Shown piece after piece: positions 12,324 to 27,300 of a stretch of DNA of 64,000 bases. The notes below the pieces were generated by a model, which saw only the letters and a program-made list of their open reading frames with translations, had not been told where the DNA came from and made no database searches. This DNA is from Acanthaster planci (lineage: Eukaryota > Echinodermata > Asteroidea > Valvatida > Acanthasteridae). Position numbers and translations under genes: made by a program. Position 1 is the stretch's first letter, and each line of letters begins with the position of its first letter. Location: NCBI RefSeq assembly GCF_001949145.1, contig NW_019091504.1:526427-590426 (forward strand), in the 5' to 3' direction.

Positions 12324-15300
12324 CTGTGACAGATGATTGGCAAAAAGCATCCAGTTGGAAAACTTGTATGATGGTAAGAGCAAATATTATTTCTCTCATT
12401 ACAAAACTTCAGTCCCAATGAGTAAAAAAAAATGAATATGAAACTCATTTACATATTTGTGTTCATTTCTGGGGGGTTCATCCAAGCCAAACGATCACAG
12501 CTATTACAGCACACAGTCATTGACAAGATGTTTAGGGGGCTGCAATTTTCTGTACAACCCATACAGGGTTGTGGATACATGTCAGGTATAAAAACTGATA
12601 AAGCTGGATTTGAAAATGAAGATAAAACCCCGGGTAATGGCACAAAGACACTTCCCCAATTCAAGCCCATAGAAAAAGTGATCTTTCTCCTCAATAATTT
12701 TCTTTCATGCTGAAGTGAAGTTTTTACTCCCTTCATTGTGCTATATTTACAACACTGATAAGAATAAAAATAATAATCATATGATAATAATAATAACTAA
12801 GTGTTGGCGAGCCAGTAACCGGCAAAAAAATGAAAATGATTGAATAAATCCAAATAAGCAATGATGAGGATTGCTGAAACATGGAGGTATTTGGTATTAA
12901 AAGAAAAATATTGTCAGTAATAGGCAGACAGGAGACACAGAAAGTTTAGGTGGTTAGCTGAGAAATAGCAGCAGAGGAGACAACAGGCAGCTTTCATAGG
13001 AAAGACACTGAAAAGCAAAAATGGGAAGGAACAAAAAACGAAAAAAAAAACCAAAACAGCACATGAATGTCATTAAAACATTTGCTGAAGATTGAGATGT
13101 AAGCCAGACATAACTGAATGACAAATGCACACAAAGCAGCTGCATGGACACGGCTAATCAAAATCTGTGTTTTTGAGATGAAAGGTTGGTTCAAATGTTT
13201 GGTATTAAAAATCTTTTATAGTTCATTAAATATTCTTTGAAAAATAGGATATCAAATGGGGTTAACTGTAGGTTGATTTGAAGAGTGACAGATTCATGTA
13301 TGTCGGTACGTTCAAAATACTTTCTGAGTAGCTTGAGGCATTACGATGCTTTCAATGTGAAAGAGCCAAAGCAACTTGTGACCTGTTTGGATGTAAAAAG
13401 TCCGACTTGCTCCAACTTCTTGAACTGAACAACTTTAGTCAAGTAGATGTAGCTTCAAAATGCTGCATGTGAGAAAATCTGTGTGTGTGTGTGTCGGGGG
13501 AGAGGAGGTCTTCAATCATGGAATGATGCTCAAAGCTTCTACAAATGACTAACAAGGTTTTGTCTGATGTATCTCTATGGTGGATGAACGTGATGACTGG
13601 GTCGTCGCCATGGTGTCAAACGCCTCAAATTCATGTGCACTCATATTGCAAAATGGATAGCATCTGGATGTGCAAACTGCGTCAAATGTTAGACCTTCAA
13701 ACGACGAGGGGGAAGATTGGCCTCGGGGCCTGCCATGCTGATGGATGTAACTGGTAGGAGGGGACTGTTGGCACTCGGGCTTGGTCTTGATGGGTGGCTT
13801 GAATACTAAGGGCCGATTGGGTAGGACCTTGTGGGCACTTGGCAATGGTTGGTTGCCTGGTGCCGGTTTTTGGGGGGTGTGTTGTTGGGATGGGGCTAAA
13901 TAATCACTGGTGTCCATCATGGCTGTTGGAGGAAAGACACAAACAACCAACTACATCAGATATCAGCTATTCTAGATTCTATTTTGGGTTCGTAGACTAG
14001 GTACAAGCAGGGAATTTTTTCTCCAAAACCAAATACCAGTTACATCACTGGCAATTGGAATTTGATGAACTACTGCCCATATAAGACTTCATATGACTTT
14101 CATTGTATGTCTGTAATTTCCGATGTTCTTTAGATTAAGGACATACTGAAAAGCTTTCTCAAGAGTACCAAAAATACAAATTTGAATTGCTACCGATGAG
14201 TATAACTTCATGATGTTGTAAATGGATGATTTTAGCCAGCTGTAACATTAAATTTTTTCCCTTATTCGTTATTTATGACTATCATAATCCTTGTTATACC
14301 ACCACTCTCCCAAATGTACCAGAACTGAAAGAAGGGGTAATGCCAAAGAAAAATGATGATTGGACAGAATGGAAGAAAACCGGAAACCAAAAAGGCATTG
14401 GGGAAACCTATGAAACTAGAGGCTGAGATAGTAACCTACTCTGGTTCAGGTTGGAATCACACCAGGGTCCACCAAACCACTACACAATACTGACAACCCA
14501 CTAGTTGGTTTTGATTCCTGTATGTGTTTAGACAGGACTATCAAGTCTTGTTAAAAAAGGATTTGAGGGTTCAGGTTGGAATCACACCAGGGTCCACCAA
14601 ACCACTACACAATAGTGACAATCCACTAGTTGGTTTTGATTCCTTTATGTGTTAAGACAGGACCATCAAAGTCTTGTTAAAAAAAAAGGATTTGAGTCAA
14701 GACCTGGTGAAGTCTTTGTTCTCGGCCGTGTGTCTTGTTTTCTCTTGGCTTCAGCTGTTGCCACGGGTAACACTGGGCTCGTTTGTTGCCGGGGCAAAAC
14801 AAATGCGTGACCACTCGGAGTGTTATAAACATCAGCTGTTAGTAGAACATAGACACACAACACAAGCACAAAGTAGAAACAAGAAAATAAACAGAAAGAA
14901 ATCAACCAAAGAAAACATAGAGTAATAAGACACGGGAGAAGTAATGGTTAGAATCCTCTTTTTTCAATATCTGTTTTGCAACAAAAGGAACTTGTTTTAG
15001 CACAGTATGGGAAGTGTTATGACTGTAGAAAGAAATCTTTGGGCTAGCCTATGTTCTGTTACAGTACCTTTTCTTCAATGTGAAAAATTTTCAAAATCAT
15101 TCATTTCTTCAATGCTACTTCAAAAAATGACATCAAGTTAAAAGGTAAAAATGTGACCAACGGGTAAAAGTACTCGAAAAAATAAATCATAAATCTAAAT
15201 CATAAGACATTAAAAATTATCTGATTTGACATGGTTTGAATTGCTGAGTACAAAGTGATATGGTTTTGAGATACATGTAAAAGGACAAATTAATTTGACA

Positions 15301-18300
15301 AAATGTTAATGCTGTCAGCTAATGATGAAAATGATTTCACAAATGATGACATGATATTACGAGATGCAGGCAACAAAACAAACACTACAAACACATAATG
15401 CACCTGCAACGTGACAAATTACCTTGAACCGAAAGAAATTGTAACAATCTAATTTTCATCAAAATAAGCAATGACGAGAAAATCAAACTGCGCTACAGTC
15501 AACCAAGAAATGAAAAGGAATGTTTCGCTGTAAATGTCAATATATGAAACAAAAGAGACCGAGTGCTTTTCTGCAGCTCCACTCTGCAACAAAAAAGGGA
15601 TTACGAGATAAAAGGACAAGAAAAGCAAAGTGTAGCCCTTATTTTTTGACTCGCTGAGAGTCTGGGCATATTTTGACAAATGAATTCTGCTGGCATGCAT
15701 CTTGAACATCATTTAGTTTACCAAATCTCAAGTAGTTCTACTTGAAGCTCTGAGATCGAGGTTTCTTTCGGAATGTCCTAACCTTGTCCATCTGCTCTGT
15801 AACACCAAAAAATAACCTCACGTTAGAAAGACCTGCATCTTTGTGCAACAACCTTCCAAACAATGTACAGAAAACATTGCCTCTGTACTGAAAGAAAGTA
15901 TTTTCAGAGAGACCTGGAAGGCTGGAAGTGGAAGGGCTTTCAGTCAAGAAGAAACAGTTTTAAGGAAAGTCACAATATCTAGATCTATTTGAGTCACTTC
16001 AGCGGTTTGAATTGATGTTAAGCAACCCAGTACCATGCACCAAAGCCATGTGAAGCATTTATTTCCCAATACAATGAGTTCAAATTTAGTCTTTCCACTG
16101 TTAACACTCCCCATGTACAGTCCAAAAATCTTTTTCAACCACCACCAGTAAACCAAAAACATTTCCCCAAACAACACTTTTTGTGCTTAACTCTTTCTGT
16201 TGGGAGGTGGGTTTCTGAACTCACTTAAATTTGCGGTGTTTGGATCTGGTCGTGGCTGATTGGTGGCTTCTGACGTTGATACACACCGCTGACGAGGTGG
16301 GGGCAAACTAGGTGGACCTAATCAAAGAAGTATTGTTACATGTACTTATAAAAGACACTCAAATTTCATTGACCTAATGCAAAGAGACCAGCAAGGCGGG
16401 TTACCAACTACAAAGGCAGGCTATCAGTTGCAGCCTGGAACCATCAGCATTTTACTAGCTGGTACTTTGTACGCTGCAAAATCAAAAATACAGGAAGAAG
16501 CACAGCACACTTTACGTATACCCAATACAGACACATCTACAGAGCACTACGTTTGTTAGATACCACTACTTCTACTCGGACAACACGACCAGCAACAAGT
16601 GGACTCCATATATACCAGGGAAGCGATTCAACTCACGTGGCTCAGACGATTGCTGAACAGCAGTTAGCGAGGGCACAGCAGAAGTAGAAAAACGCTGCTG
16701 CCGTCTGAGCATATCTGATGATCATGGGACAGGGCCGGGTTAATATATGATATAACATATGATCTGTTTTTAATAGTGTGCATGCATGCAATATTTTTTA
16801 CAGCCTCTAATGTAATACTTGGTAACACATATTTGCTTATGAATATGAAATAATGTAAATACTAAACTAATCAACTATACACAAAATGGTACAACGTGCA
16901 TATTCATGGAACAAGGAAAGTAAAGTCTCCTTCTCTGTGGAATTCTTCAGCTCCTGAAATAAAAACGTTAAAAGTTACAAAACAACCTGGAAAATAAATG
17001 AACCACTATCATGCAGGCAGAGTGAACAGTCAACTATCAGGCAGAAAAGTGCCAAGGAGTGCTGAAGACACCTGCAATCACAAGGAATACGCCAAAGGGT
17101 GCAAATAAGGTGCTCCCTTCCCTGAATAACAGGAGTAAAGAATCCCAATGGTATTTTGTTGTTAACAGGAAATACATTGTAAAATAGGGGGATAAAATGA
17201 TTGAAACTGTCAGTTAAGACCAGCAGACAATTCACAAAACATGGTTTGGTGTAAGCCTTGTACCACAAAATTCTGCTGTAGCTGCGCAATATACTTACGG
17301 TCGCATTCACAAAAAGTTGCCTAGCTGTGCCACGATTAGATGACATTGAATTTCTTGGACAAGGACGATAACGGCTTTTACAATGGCTGTTATTTTCCAA
17401 TATCACAACAGTCATCAAACAGTTGTTGAATCACCACCACCTGCCATTTTGAAAAAGTTTCATCTTTTCTTCATTGGAACCAGACAGAAACTCTTGCAGT
17501 TCTCTCACAGCCAGACACGTTTGTAATTACCTTCTAAACAAAGTTGTACGTTTCTCATATAAGCCTTGTTAAGTTTAGCAATGACGAGGCTTAACTGAAC
17601 ACGATGAGCTAGTCAAATTGTTCATTTTCACTTCGTTTGGCGCAACTTATGCCACCTAAACTGACTGAATAAAATATGCCATAATTTGTTGCATAAGTTG
17701 CAGGCTTATGCAGTGTGTAAATTTCATGAAATCACTCGATTTCTTGCACAATGTACACAATAAAATAAGATGCAAGTGATGTTACGCCACTGAGCCAACG
17801 TCCATGAAATTGGCTTCATCTCCATTCCTGTCTTAGTGTTCCAACTACGAATTTACCAACACTACGAATTTACCAACACTACGAATTTACCAACACTACG
17901 AATTTACCAACACTACGAATTTACCAACACTACAAAGGCAAAAAATCTTGCGAATGTTCCTTACTGTGTGGGGTTACAAGGAGGTCATCCAAATAAGTGG
18001 AGAACACACACACAAATAAACAAACAACCAATCACAAATTACAGTGCATGATTCATGGTCACACAAAACTATGGAATGTAATATTTAGGGTTGACTTCCT
18101 CGTTTGAATGCACACATTAAGTGACTTATGAACCAAAACTTCCTGCAAAATGGTGTCAACTTAGTTAAACAGTGTCATTTTAGTAAAACAAAAACAAGAA
18201 ATGAAAACAATATGGAACAGGAAAAGCAGAGCAAAATGTCTTGGTTTAAAAGTGCTATGAGATGAAAACAAACAAATTCAATGTTGTTATCAGAAGTACA

Positions 18301-21300
18301 GGATTGTGAAATGTTAAATGTTATAATAGTGATCTTCCATCACTCATACAAGGATATAAGTACAAAATGTGAAACAGCAGCGGTTTTCTGCAAATTATAA
18401 AAGTGAAACCAACATTATAAAATTGTGAATAAATGAACTGGTGTCATTCAAACAAAAGTGAGATCACTGGACATGAAGTGGGTTTGGGGAAGAGGAACGT
18501 GCTGTAGACCTCATGACAATGCTAGGAAGATCTCAAACTGACATTGTTGAAAAACATAACAATGCAACCACTGAAATGAACAAGTTTATCCTCTTTTTTT
18601 CAGAAAAAATTATGTTGTTGGTGCATAAAAAAATGGGTGGCTGGAAGGTTTGAGCTAATGGGCAAATTTTTCCTGGAGGTTGGCAGGCATACACGTGGCT
18701 GATCCTTTGTCATAAACAGTTTGTGTTGAAGACATTTTTCAGGTCTCGTTAGTCTAATGGAAGTTTGTCAGCCCTGGCTAACACGAAATATGCCATGCAA
18801 CAATTTAAAAAAAAAAAATCATATTTTCAACAATGCTCGCATGTGATCAAAGATGGTGGTATGGTATCCCATCATGCACATGGTTTTCTTTACTCACTCT
18901 GGTCATCGCCTTCGCTTACTGTGGGGAGTTTGTTTTTGCCGACGTTAATGTACATCGGCCGTTCGGGACTGGCTACCACATATGCAGAGGGATTGGACGC
19001 AATAGCAGCTGTACGGAAAAGTACAACAACGATCTGACTAAGAGAAAGGCTAGGCCATTCCTGCCATACCACGTCTGTGCAACGACACTGTGGGTTTGTG
19101 CTAATTCCGATGAAAACTGCTTGCTCCTATTGTGCATGATCTAGAGCACACTGCTCTGTGTCAGTATCAAGGTACATTGTTGCTGGGTTAACTATGCACT
19201 CTTTATCATTCATGCAAGGCGGTAACAGCATATCAACCTGTTGATTAGTGCGGTATTGCCACAATGTTCCATATCCAAATTCATTCTGTTCAAGCACTCT
19301 TTCATGGTTAAAAACATGAGTTACTAATTCACAAAATGAACAGCTAAAACAAGCAGGTACTCAAAAATTCAAAGCTCAAACTCAATAACTTGAGTACTGT
19401 GCACTCATACTCTTACTCAATTCTATGCAGGTCAAGAAAAGATGTTATTAGCACACTCCTCCTTGGTTCAAAAGCGTACCAATTTTAAAGAGTGTGTATT
19501 TGATTGATAAAGAATCCCCGATGTACTTACTTTCTGGGGTAGTTACTAGCGTGTGTCTGTTACTTGCTGATGCAGCCTGAGTACCCTGCTGAATAAAAAC
19601 ATCAAAATAAAATCAACAGAAATGTCAAATATTTGGGAATTACTATGTTGGGTTGAATGACCAAATTTGATGTCTAGTTTTTCATCATAAAAAAATCAAA
19701 TGAAACCATTCAGTTTGTTTTGGTAAAGGAGATTTTAAAGGACGAGAACCAGGGCCATCCTATGGCGATAAAATGTGACATCATTCAGGGGGCAGCACAA
19801 TAGTCAATGGGGAAAACAGAATTACCAAAATGTTTTATGCATGAAAAACATTCTGGCTTCACACAGTCTGGATATTTTGGCAAGGAGAGCCCTCTTGTGA
19901 TCAGAAAATGAAGACAAGTCAAAAAGTGCTGGTCTTACAAACACCACTGAAAATAAAACTTGGGAATGAGAGTGTAACCAAAGTTCTTCTCAGAGGATAG
20001 GAAGTACATGTACGTATTTCCAGCATGAATGACAACGTAAGTGGAGGGTTATTTTTCTGACTTGAAAATCTGACTGCATCCTTCGGTGTTAACCAAGACT
20101 ACCAATCCACTTCCTGTCCACAATCTTATGAGGAAGTGTGAACGACTATGAGTTGGCCAATCAGAGTTGATCATGACACTACTCAACAACTAGCATTGGT
20201 GAACTTCATGCACAATGCCAACGGTCGACATCTGTTCTAACCTTGTACAGAAAAGATGTCATCTGATGCCATCAATCCCATAATGCCCCTCTGCAAACCT
20301 TACCTTGTGGCAAGGGGTAAGAGACAAAGGGAACAAAACCTCAGTGTGGAGAATACTTACCACTGGCAGATCTGGTAGTGTCGCATTGAAGGTGGATGGT
20401 AGAGACTGCCGGTCTGGGCGTTTCTTGGTAGATGGGACTACTCAAACAAGAACAGTATAAACTGTATCATTCACGAGGTAATTTAGCAGAAAAAGGAGAC
20501 GCAAATGTCTCCAGGGGTTTACTTCAACTATTTTAGCACCACGCTTGGGGTATTCTGGATAGTGTGACACGCACTAAGGTTTGGTTCTTGGTTCGACCTG
20601 AACTCCAGATATGTTGGCGTGTACTCAGGAAAAAAAAGTACACTGGAGCTGGTTTGAATCGTATGGGTTTAGAGAATTAAGGTGCAAGGTACGGAAGTAA
20701 AAATAAGGAGGGGAGAAATGTGAGGGTGTGAAGGGGGGGATTGCCTCAAGGCAAATCAAGGAAGCAGTCCAATGAGTGACAAATGGTGCGATAAACATAG
20801 GCAAATAAAAGCAGATACAGTTCACCTGAGGAGGTTGTGGTGAATGCTTTTTGATGGCTGGCTCCTACTGGTGTCTAAATTTTGCATTATCGTCAACAGT
20901 TCTCTGAATACCAGAGAGATGTGAAACAAAGACTCTAGCTGTAGCTACTGTTCATTTTGGACATAGATCCCTACTGTAGTTTTGGTTTTCACTGAATAAT
21001 GTTCAATTTGAAAGTGGTTTTACTTCAAGGGAATCTCATCAGCCATTGCTGAGAGGGGGTTAAATGAAGCAATACCTCTTTGTGGCTGTAGGTATGTATC
21101 TTGATGTTGACTAGCTTCCCCATTTTCAGGATCTTTCATCGAGAAACCTTCAACAGGAGACAAAATGTGATAGAAGGTAGCTATCAGGAAAAGCAACCAC
21201 TGGAGTGGAATTTGTCTTCTAGCCAGAGACATACAGACAATATTGCAAACCCCTATCACAGATTGAAAGTCACTGTGGTGCTGGACATGAACCTGTCAAT

Positions 21301-24300
21301 TCTTGTGAGGTTTAATTTTTAGGTAGAAACAGAAAGCCGAAATCCAGTTAAACACATGGCCTATAATTGGATTCCAACCTGTAACATTCTATGAGCGGAG
21401 GGGAAAGCATCAAGCCGAGTCTTTGTGAAAGATGAAATGAATGGAGCAATTAAATTTCAATTCAGACCCAAAAAAGGCAGTTTTAACCACTTGCTGCCGG
21501 GTTGACGGCACCAGACACTTATTCTTTATACACATGGCCAGGGTCTCTGAAATCGGACAAAGGGAACTGGGCCTTGTAACAAAAGACTGTACTCAGAACA
21601 AAAGACCAGGCTGCTGGGCATTACCAACATTTTTTCACTCTCAATAGTGGAGATAATCCAGCCTTGTTTTGAAACAGTATACCACGGTTTTGGGGATTTA
21701 GCATGAGCGGATTACCGCCGGGGACAAAAGCTCTCCACCACCACCACCACAATGAGCCACACAGTACTGCTGGGTGCTAATCTGGCCCCGTAACACGTAA
21801 CACTGCACAATCTGGGCTCTTTTTGCTGAAATACTCCGGTGTCAATAGATGTTGTCCGTCAGATTAGAGTAGAAACCAGACAGTCCTCCGTGGGGATGTA
21901 AGTGTCCAGTAAATGAAGATAGGAATTTTTAAAGAATTTTGAAAACAGAAAAAAAAGAAAAATTATCCTGTCCCAGCATCATCAACATTCATAAATGCCC
22001 CCGGCACGGAGTGGTTAAGCATCCTATCATGGGATGAAATCAAAAGTCCACAGTGATATTCGTATCAGTACAAGAAAATCAAAATCAAGTGCCAGTCAAG
22101 GTCCTCAGTAATTCATTACCATAATATTAGATCAAACTGCACAAGGCTATTCCAGGGAACTGACAATCCCAAACAATGTATATTCACTCAGACAGGTCGT
22201 ATCAAGCAAAACGAACAAAGCGGATCCTCACAGAACAAGATGAACTGGCTTGAATACACTGTTGAGACATAACGACAACCCCATGATGCATTTGTCCCTT
22301 CAAAAAGAGCAGTGGGTTCCAAAGCTAAGTACTCTGATTGGTCCAAGGTTGCTTATCATAAATGCAGCAATCCAAAATTTTATTGGTTAAAGACTCTTGG
22401 CTGTAACTGGTCCAAACTAGGAATTTATTTCTGGACTCATTCTCAGAATCCTAACCCTTGCAAGAGCAAAAATGTTCATGTAGTTTCCATGGACACTACA
22501 AGCACAATTCAGTGTTTTATTCACATGGAACTTCTACTTAAACATTGTTAAACTTTTAAAATTCTTCATCAAGAACTATACAGGGAGACTGTAAATTACA
22601 AAATAATACCATTAAACCATGACTAGAAATGACCTTGTGTATATCAAAATACATGTGTGGTGACAACATTACATGTACTTGTAACATTGTAACTGTACAG
22701 TACAGCATTTCCATTTGATGTACAAGTCTTGAATGCGATTTTGATTAACTCACTAAGTCCCAGCTCATAGGGATGTTGAGGTGTCTTCAGATCCCGTGTC
22801 TGTATTGGTCGGATGTTGCCCCCATGTTTCTCAATGAAGAACGCCAACAGATCGTACATGGTCCTCATTTCTGGTTGCTGTGGCAAAAAAAAAAAAGCAC
22901 TCATCTACTTAGTTTGCAAAAATCAAAATCTCTTGCTGAGTCACTGAAGGTTTTTCCTTTAAAACAACATCAAGACCGCAACGAATTTTCAACTCAAACT
23001 GGCATTTTCAAGCATGCTCCTGTCCATTGTCCACTACAATCTGAACTTTAGCTTTGGTGAGGGCATTGGATTCTCTTTTTGTTTTCTTCTCCTGATTAAA
23101 TGTTCTGTCATTCCATCATTTCTGCCCCTGTCCTTGGTAGTCCCTGGCACTTCTGATTTTCCAGACAAAACTGGCAGTTTCTCCAGGCGCTGACCTTTTC
23201 CTCGATGACCATCTCGTAGCTTCCCCGCTTGTCGTTCCAGTTGAACCTGTAGTGTTTGATGATGGGTTGGGCCTCGGGGTTCCCTCTGGGTGGATCTTGC
23301 CTCATGGACAGCGAGTAACCAGAGTGTGACTCGCTGTTTCGAATGACGATGGATCCGTGCTCTTGATTATTCAGAAGAAGCTGTTTGACAGAGAGAAATA
23401 TCCCTGGCAAGTCAGTCAAAAATTGTAACATTGCACATGCACACTGAGTATGGTCAAATCTACCTCAAAAAAATCTGGATTAGGATACTGAAATAAACAA
23501 CATGTACATATTAGATGACCCCCTACAGTGACCCTTGACCTCTTAATTAAGAATCTTCTAGCATCAATATCTACGGGAACAGCTAATTCTTTGTTGATGC
23601 ACTACCGCACAATTAAACTAGATGTTACCATTTTTGGACATCGTATGAGACCAAGGTGCTTAGAACCAGCCAAACAAACTTGACTGTTTTAGGTACCAGA
23701 TGCAAATGCATACAGACTGTGCAAACACCTGAGAAAGTTTGATGTAAAGGTCTCTCAACATTTGAACTGTCTTTACCTCTTCGGCTACTGCCCTGGTAAC
23801 CTCAAAGTACCACGTTGGAGGTATGGGGAAATCGTCTCGGAAGCCCTGGATGAGATGATCAGGGTAGAAACGGTACTTCTTCTGCAAGGGGTGAAAAACA
23901 GCATTGGCAGATTTGAAGGGTGAATCCATGGAAACAGTTGGAGGAATAAAAGGCATTATGATACAATGTGTTGTAGGACTTCTAGTTTAGATGCTAACAA
24001 AGGTGGCTTGTATACATTACATTTAGCAAGTCAAAGAATTAGTCCATTAAAGTTTTTTCCTTCCAAAGATACACCCCCTGGCAGAATAAGAACTAATTAC
24101 CTTTCCAAAAATCAGTATCAATAGTACATATACATGTATGAATACATGTCCCCTCTATTAAAACAAACATGTACATGTACCAGGTGCACATACAAACTCA
24201 CACACTCAAGTTACAGCAATATCAAATGGTTGTACCATACACCACACTTATGAGGAAATTTATGCAATTCAAAAAACAGTTGACAGATAGCGGAAATTGC

Positions 24301-27300
24301 ATCTCAAATTCCGGACACCAATTGCAGAAAACTGTGATGAAAGCCCCACACAATATATTGCACATTGTACAGTAAATGCATACATGTGCCAAACCGTTCC
24401 AGACAAAAAAAGCAGTATGCTTGAAAAATAAACAAGGGAGCTAAAAATAAACGCATAACTTAACAATGTGAACACGTACATGTAAGGAAATTGATTTGAC
24501 AGAGACAGGAAACATGGACTTTCGATGGTGTTACACCATACCGGTATGTCTTCCTTGAATTGTATGAGGACATTTCCCTCCAAGTTGAACAATTTAACTC
24601 CCTGTACTTGACAACTCTCTACTGCCTTTGAGACACAAACCTTTCTACTTCCACGCACTGTTATAATTGACCATTTTGTGAATACCGTATATTGATCTGG
24701 TCAGGGCCCAATTTCACGGCACTGCTAATAGCAAGCAAAAAATTGGCACTTACCATAGCAGAAAATCTGCGCTGCGATTAGCGAGGAATTTTGGCTTGTG
24801 CACATGCGCACATCCGGTAACTAAGGATTCTGTGCTTAAAGGGTTAGCGAAGAATTTTTCTGCTTGCATGGTTAGCGCAGAATGGAGATCGTAAGCGCGG
24901 AATTCTGTGGTAAGCAGCACCATGAAATTGGGCCCAGGTGTGAACAACGCTGAAGAACATGGACACTGGATGGTACTCAATGCTTTAGGCCAAATTGCAA
25001 AAAGTACCCAACTGCAACACTGGCAACGAGTCACTTTGACACAACATTAGTTGTAGCCTTTGAAAATGTTTCACACTCAATTTCAAATTTGCTCTTTCAC
25101 TACTATGAGAATGCATAAGACAATACAGTTGTCATTTTGTCTATTTTAGTCTGAACTCACTCTTTCCATATGCAGCAAACAAAATGTCAATTTATAACTG
25201 CCAGACCACAAAAAGACGATACTTTCTTGTTCAGCAGATGCTTTGACGAATTCCCTTCGACAGAAATCCCCTACACAAATCCTGTTCACTGTTTGATACA
25301 ATCACAATATTCATCTATAGCCAGTGAACTTGGGCTTTTCTTACCCAAAAAATCTGCTAGGGACAAGTTTTTTTACCCACAAATTCTTCAACCCTACAAA
25401 TGCACTTTGACCCAACCAAGCACAATGTGTTAATATGGCAATCGCGGAAATGAAAAAGAATTCTTAAATGAGTGTACACGTCCTCCATGGAACAAATAAG
25501 TAAAATTATGCGTGTTTACATGTCATCCAGGGTCAAGTGGTTTAAGATTAAGTAGAATTTGGACAGGTACCTGTAGCAATCTGATGTAGATTTTCAACTG
25601 CATGGCCTAAGCCACATAAACTTGACCCAACAATTTCTCTACATCTTAAGGCTCAGGAATCTTGCAGTGTGACTGTACTCACATTCAGTTCATCCTGATG
25701 ATTTGTCTTTGGATGATCCCCATCCCTGGATGGCTTCTTTACAAATGTCTGACTCCTGGGTGACTTCATGACCGGTGACTTAGCCGCGGCTGCCTCAGGC
25801 AGTACGCTGTCCATGCTCTCAATGATCTCTTGAAGGGCAATAGTCTGGCCTGGTAGCAGGTGAATTTTTGGAAGCTCCATCTGAAAGGGAAAAACAGTAG
25901 CAGGTGATTTGTTTGAATGTGTCCATCACTGCCAAATGTTTAAGTGTGCTATACTGTGATCCAACTCATCATCTTGAAAAAAGGTTGAAGGGAACCTCAG
26001 CTTGGTTTAAGGGCTTGTGGGTCACATATATTCTTTGTGCTCACACCGTTGAGGGCGGTATTTTCTCTGGTGTAAGCCTCCGATGCATATGGTGTCAAGG
26101 ATACATGCCTGATGTATACATGTCTATGTATGTGCAAATGGAGAGCAATAAGTTTCCTTGTTGGCAATCTGCCTTGGAAATGTTGGCAAGCTTCTAGTAA
26201 CGTGTAATTCACCAGATCTCTGCTTTGTCTCTGATCTTAGTTCTTATCCACCTTCACAGGCATAAGAAATTTGTTACCGTTTCAGCAAATGGAAATGTAC
26301 ACTCCACATGCTGTAATTTGTTACTATACAAGTACACGAAGTGGGCTGACACTGTCAAGATGGGAGCTGTAATTAAGACACTGAAGCATGAAGACGACTG
26401 TTTGGATATCACCCTTTATGACTTCCTCCTACCTTAGCTATGGCATAGAACCGAATCCACCAATTATCTCTCTCATCTTGTGTGCTCATCTACAGAAAAA
26501 GACAAATGGTACGATGACAAAGATAGTACAGGCAAATAAAATGTATTGGAATGTCCTCCTACTCTATGAACATCAGATATCCTGTCAATCCTAACCTACA
26601 GTACATGTATGTATTTATCGCTACATGTACATGTACTTGTATTGCAATGCTCAATCCACTGTTCTAACATGAAAAATACCATGGTGCTGGATTTGTGCGG
26701 TATCTGCAGAGGGTGCTAAACAGGACTGTGCAATCATGCATCAGCTTATGTCAATCCAAGGCAAACCCACAGTGCGGTGCACAAACCAAATAAGCATTAA
26801 GGGTGGGGCATTTACGCGTTTAATGAAAAGAGTTCCAAATCAGTTTACAGATTTTCCCAAACGTTTAAACAGAACCTCCTCTAAGGTTTGACGTTTTATT
26901 TGACACAATCTGGCATTCATTTTTGTTGTAAATGATGCCTGTGAAATGTCATGTGATTTTCGGAACACTTTACTGCTCGGTCATTGGAATACAGAGAATT
27001 CATCACAAACTTTGTGTCCGCTATTTACACTGTGTACAATTTGTTGTGTTTCAAGTTTTCGATAACACCGTGGTAACAGTCGGACATTTACATGTACATG
27101 CTTAAACATTTGAATGGTATGGGAAAGTTTTCTAAACGTTTTTCAAATTAAAGGTAAATTCCAACCCTTCATAAGCATACACATACATGCTTGTGTACCC
27201 ACATTCACTCCTTTCTGTGTTCATAGATGCGGAAAGACCTTCGGTGAGCTTTGGACGTGAAATAACAATCATATAGCCTCAGCAAGCTGCTAAACCAGTG

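Noticed and set aside
13549-13694. Coding extension of the STAP exon to TAG at 13549
   Set aside because: Composition changes sharply after the proposed donor and looks non-coding; a downstream exon fits the phase.
15738-15796. Internal STAP exon KQMDKVRTFRKKPRS
   Set aside because: Incoming phase fits, but no outgoing donor gives phase 1; kept only as a possible alternative end.
17289-17395. STAP exon candidate with strong gtaagt donor (RYRPCPRNSMSSNRG)
   Set aside because: The only open frame is phase 2 in and phase 0 out, which fits neither neighbouring exon.
17847-17931. CRISPR-like array
   Set aside because: Direct tandem 17-mers without spacers; an ordinary minisatellite in an animal intron.
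18833-19144. 103-codon + strand frame with a hydrophobic stretch
   Set aside because: It is the shadow of the - strand STAP exon 18898-19008, which has matching phases and splice sites.
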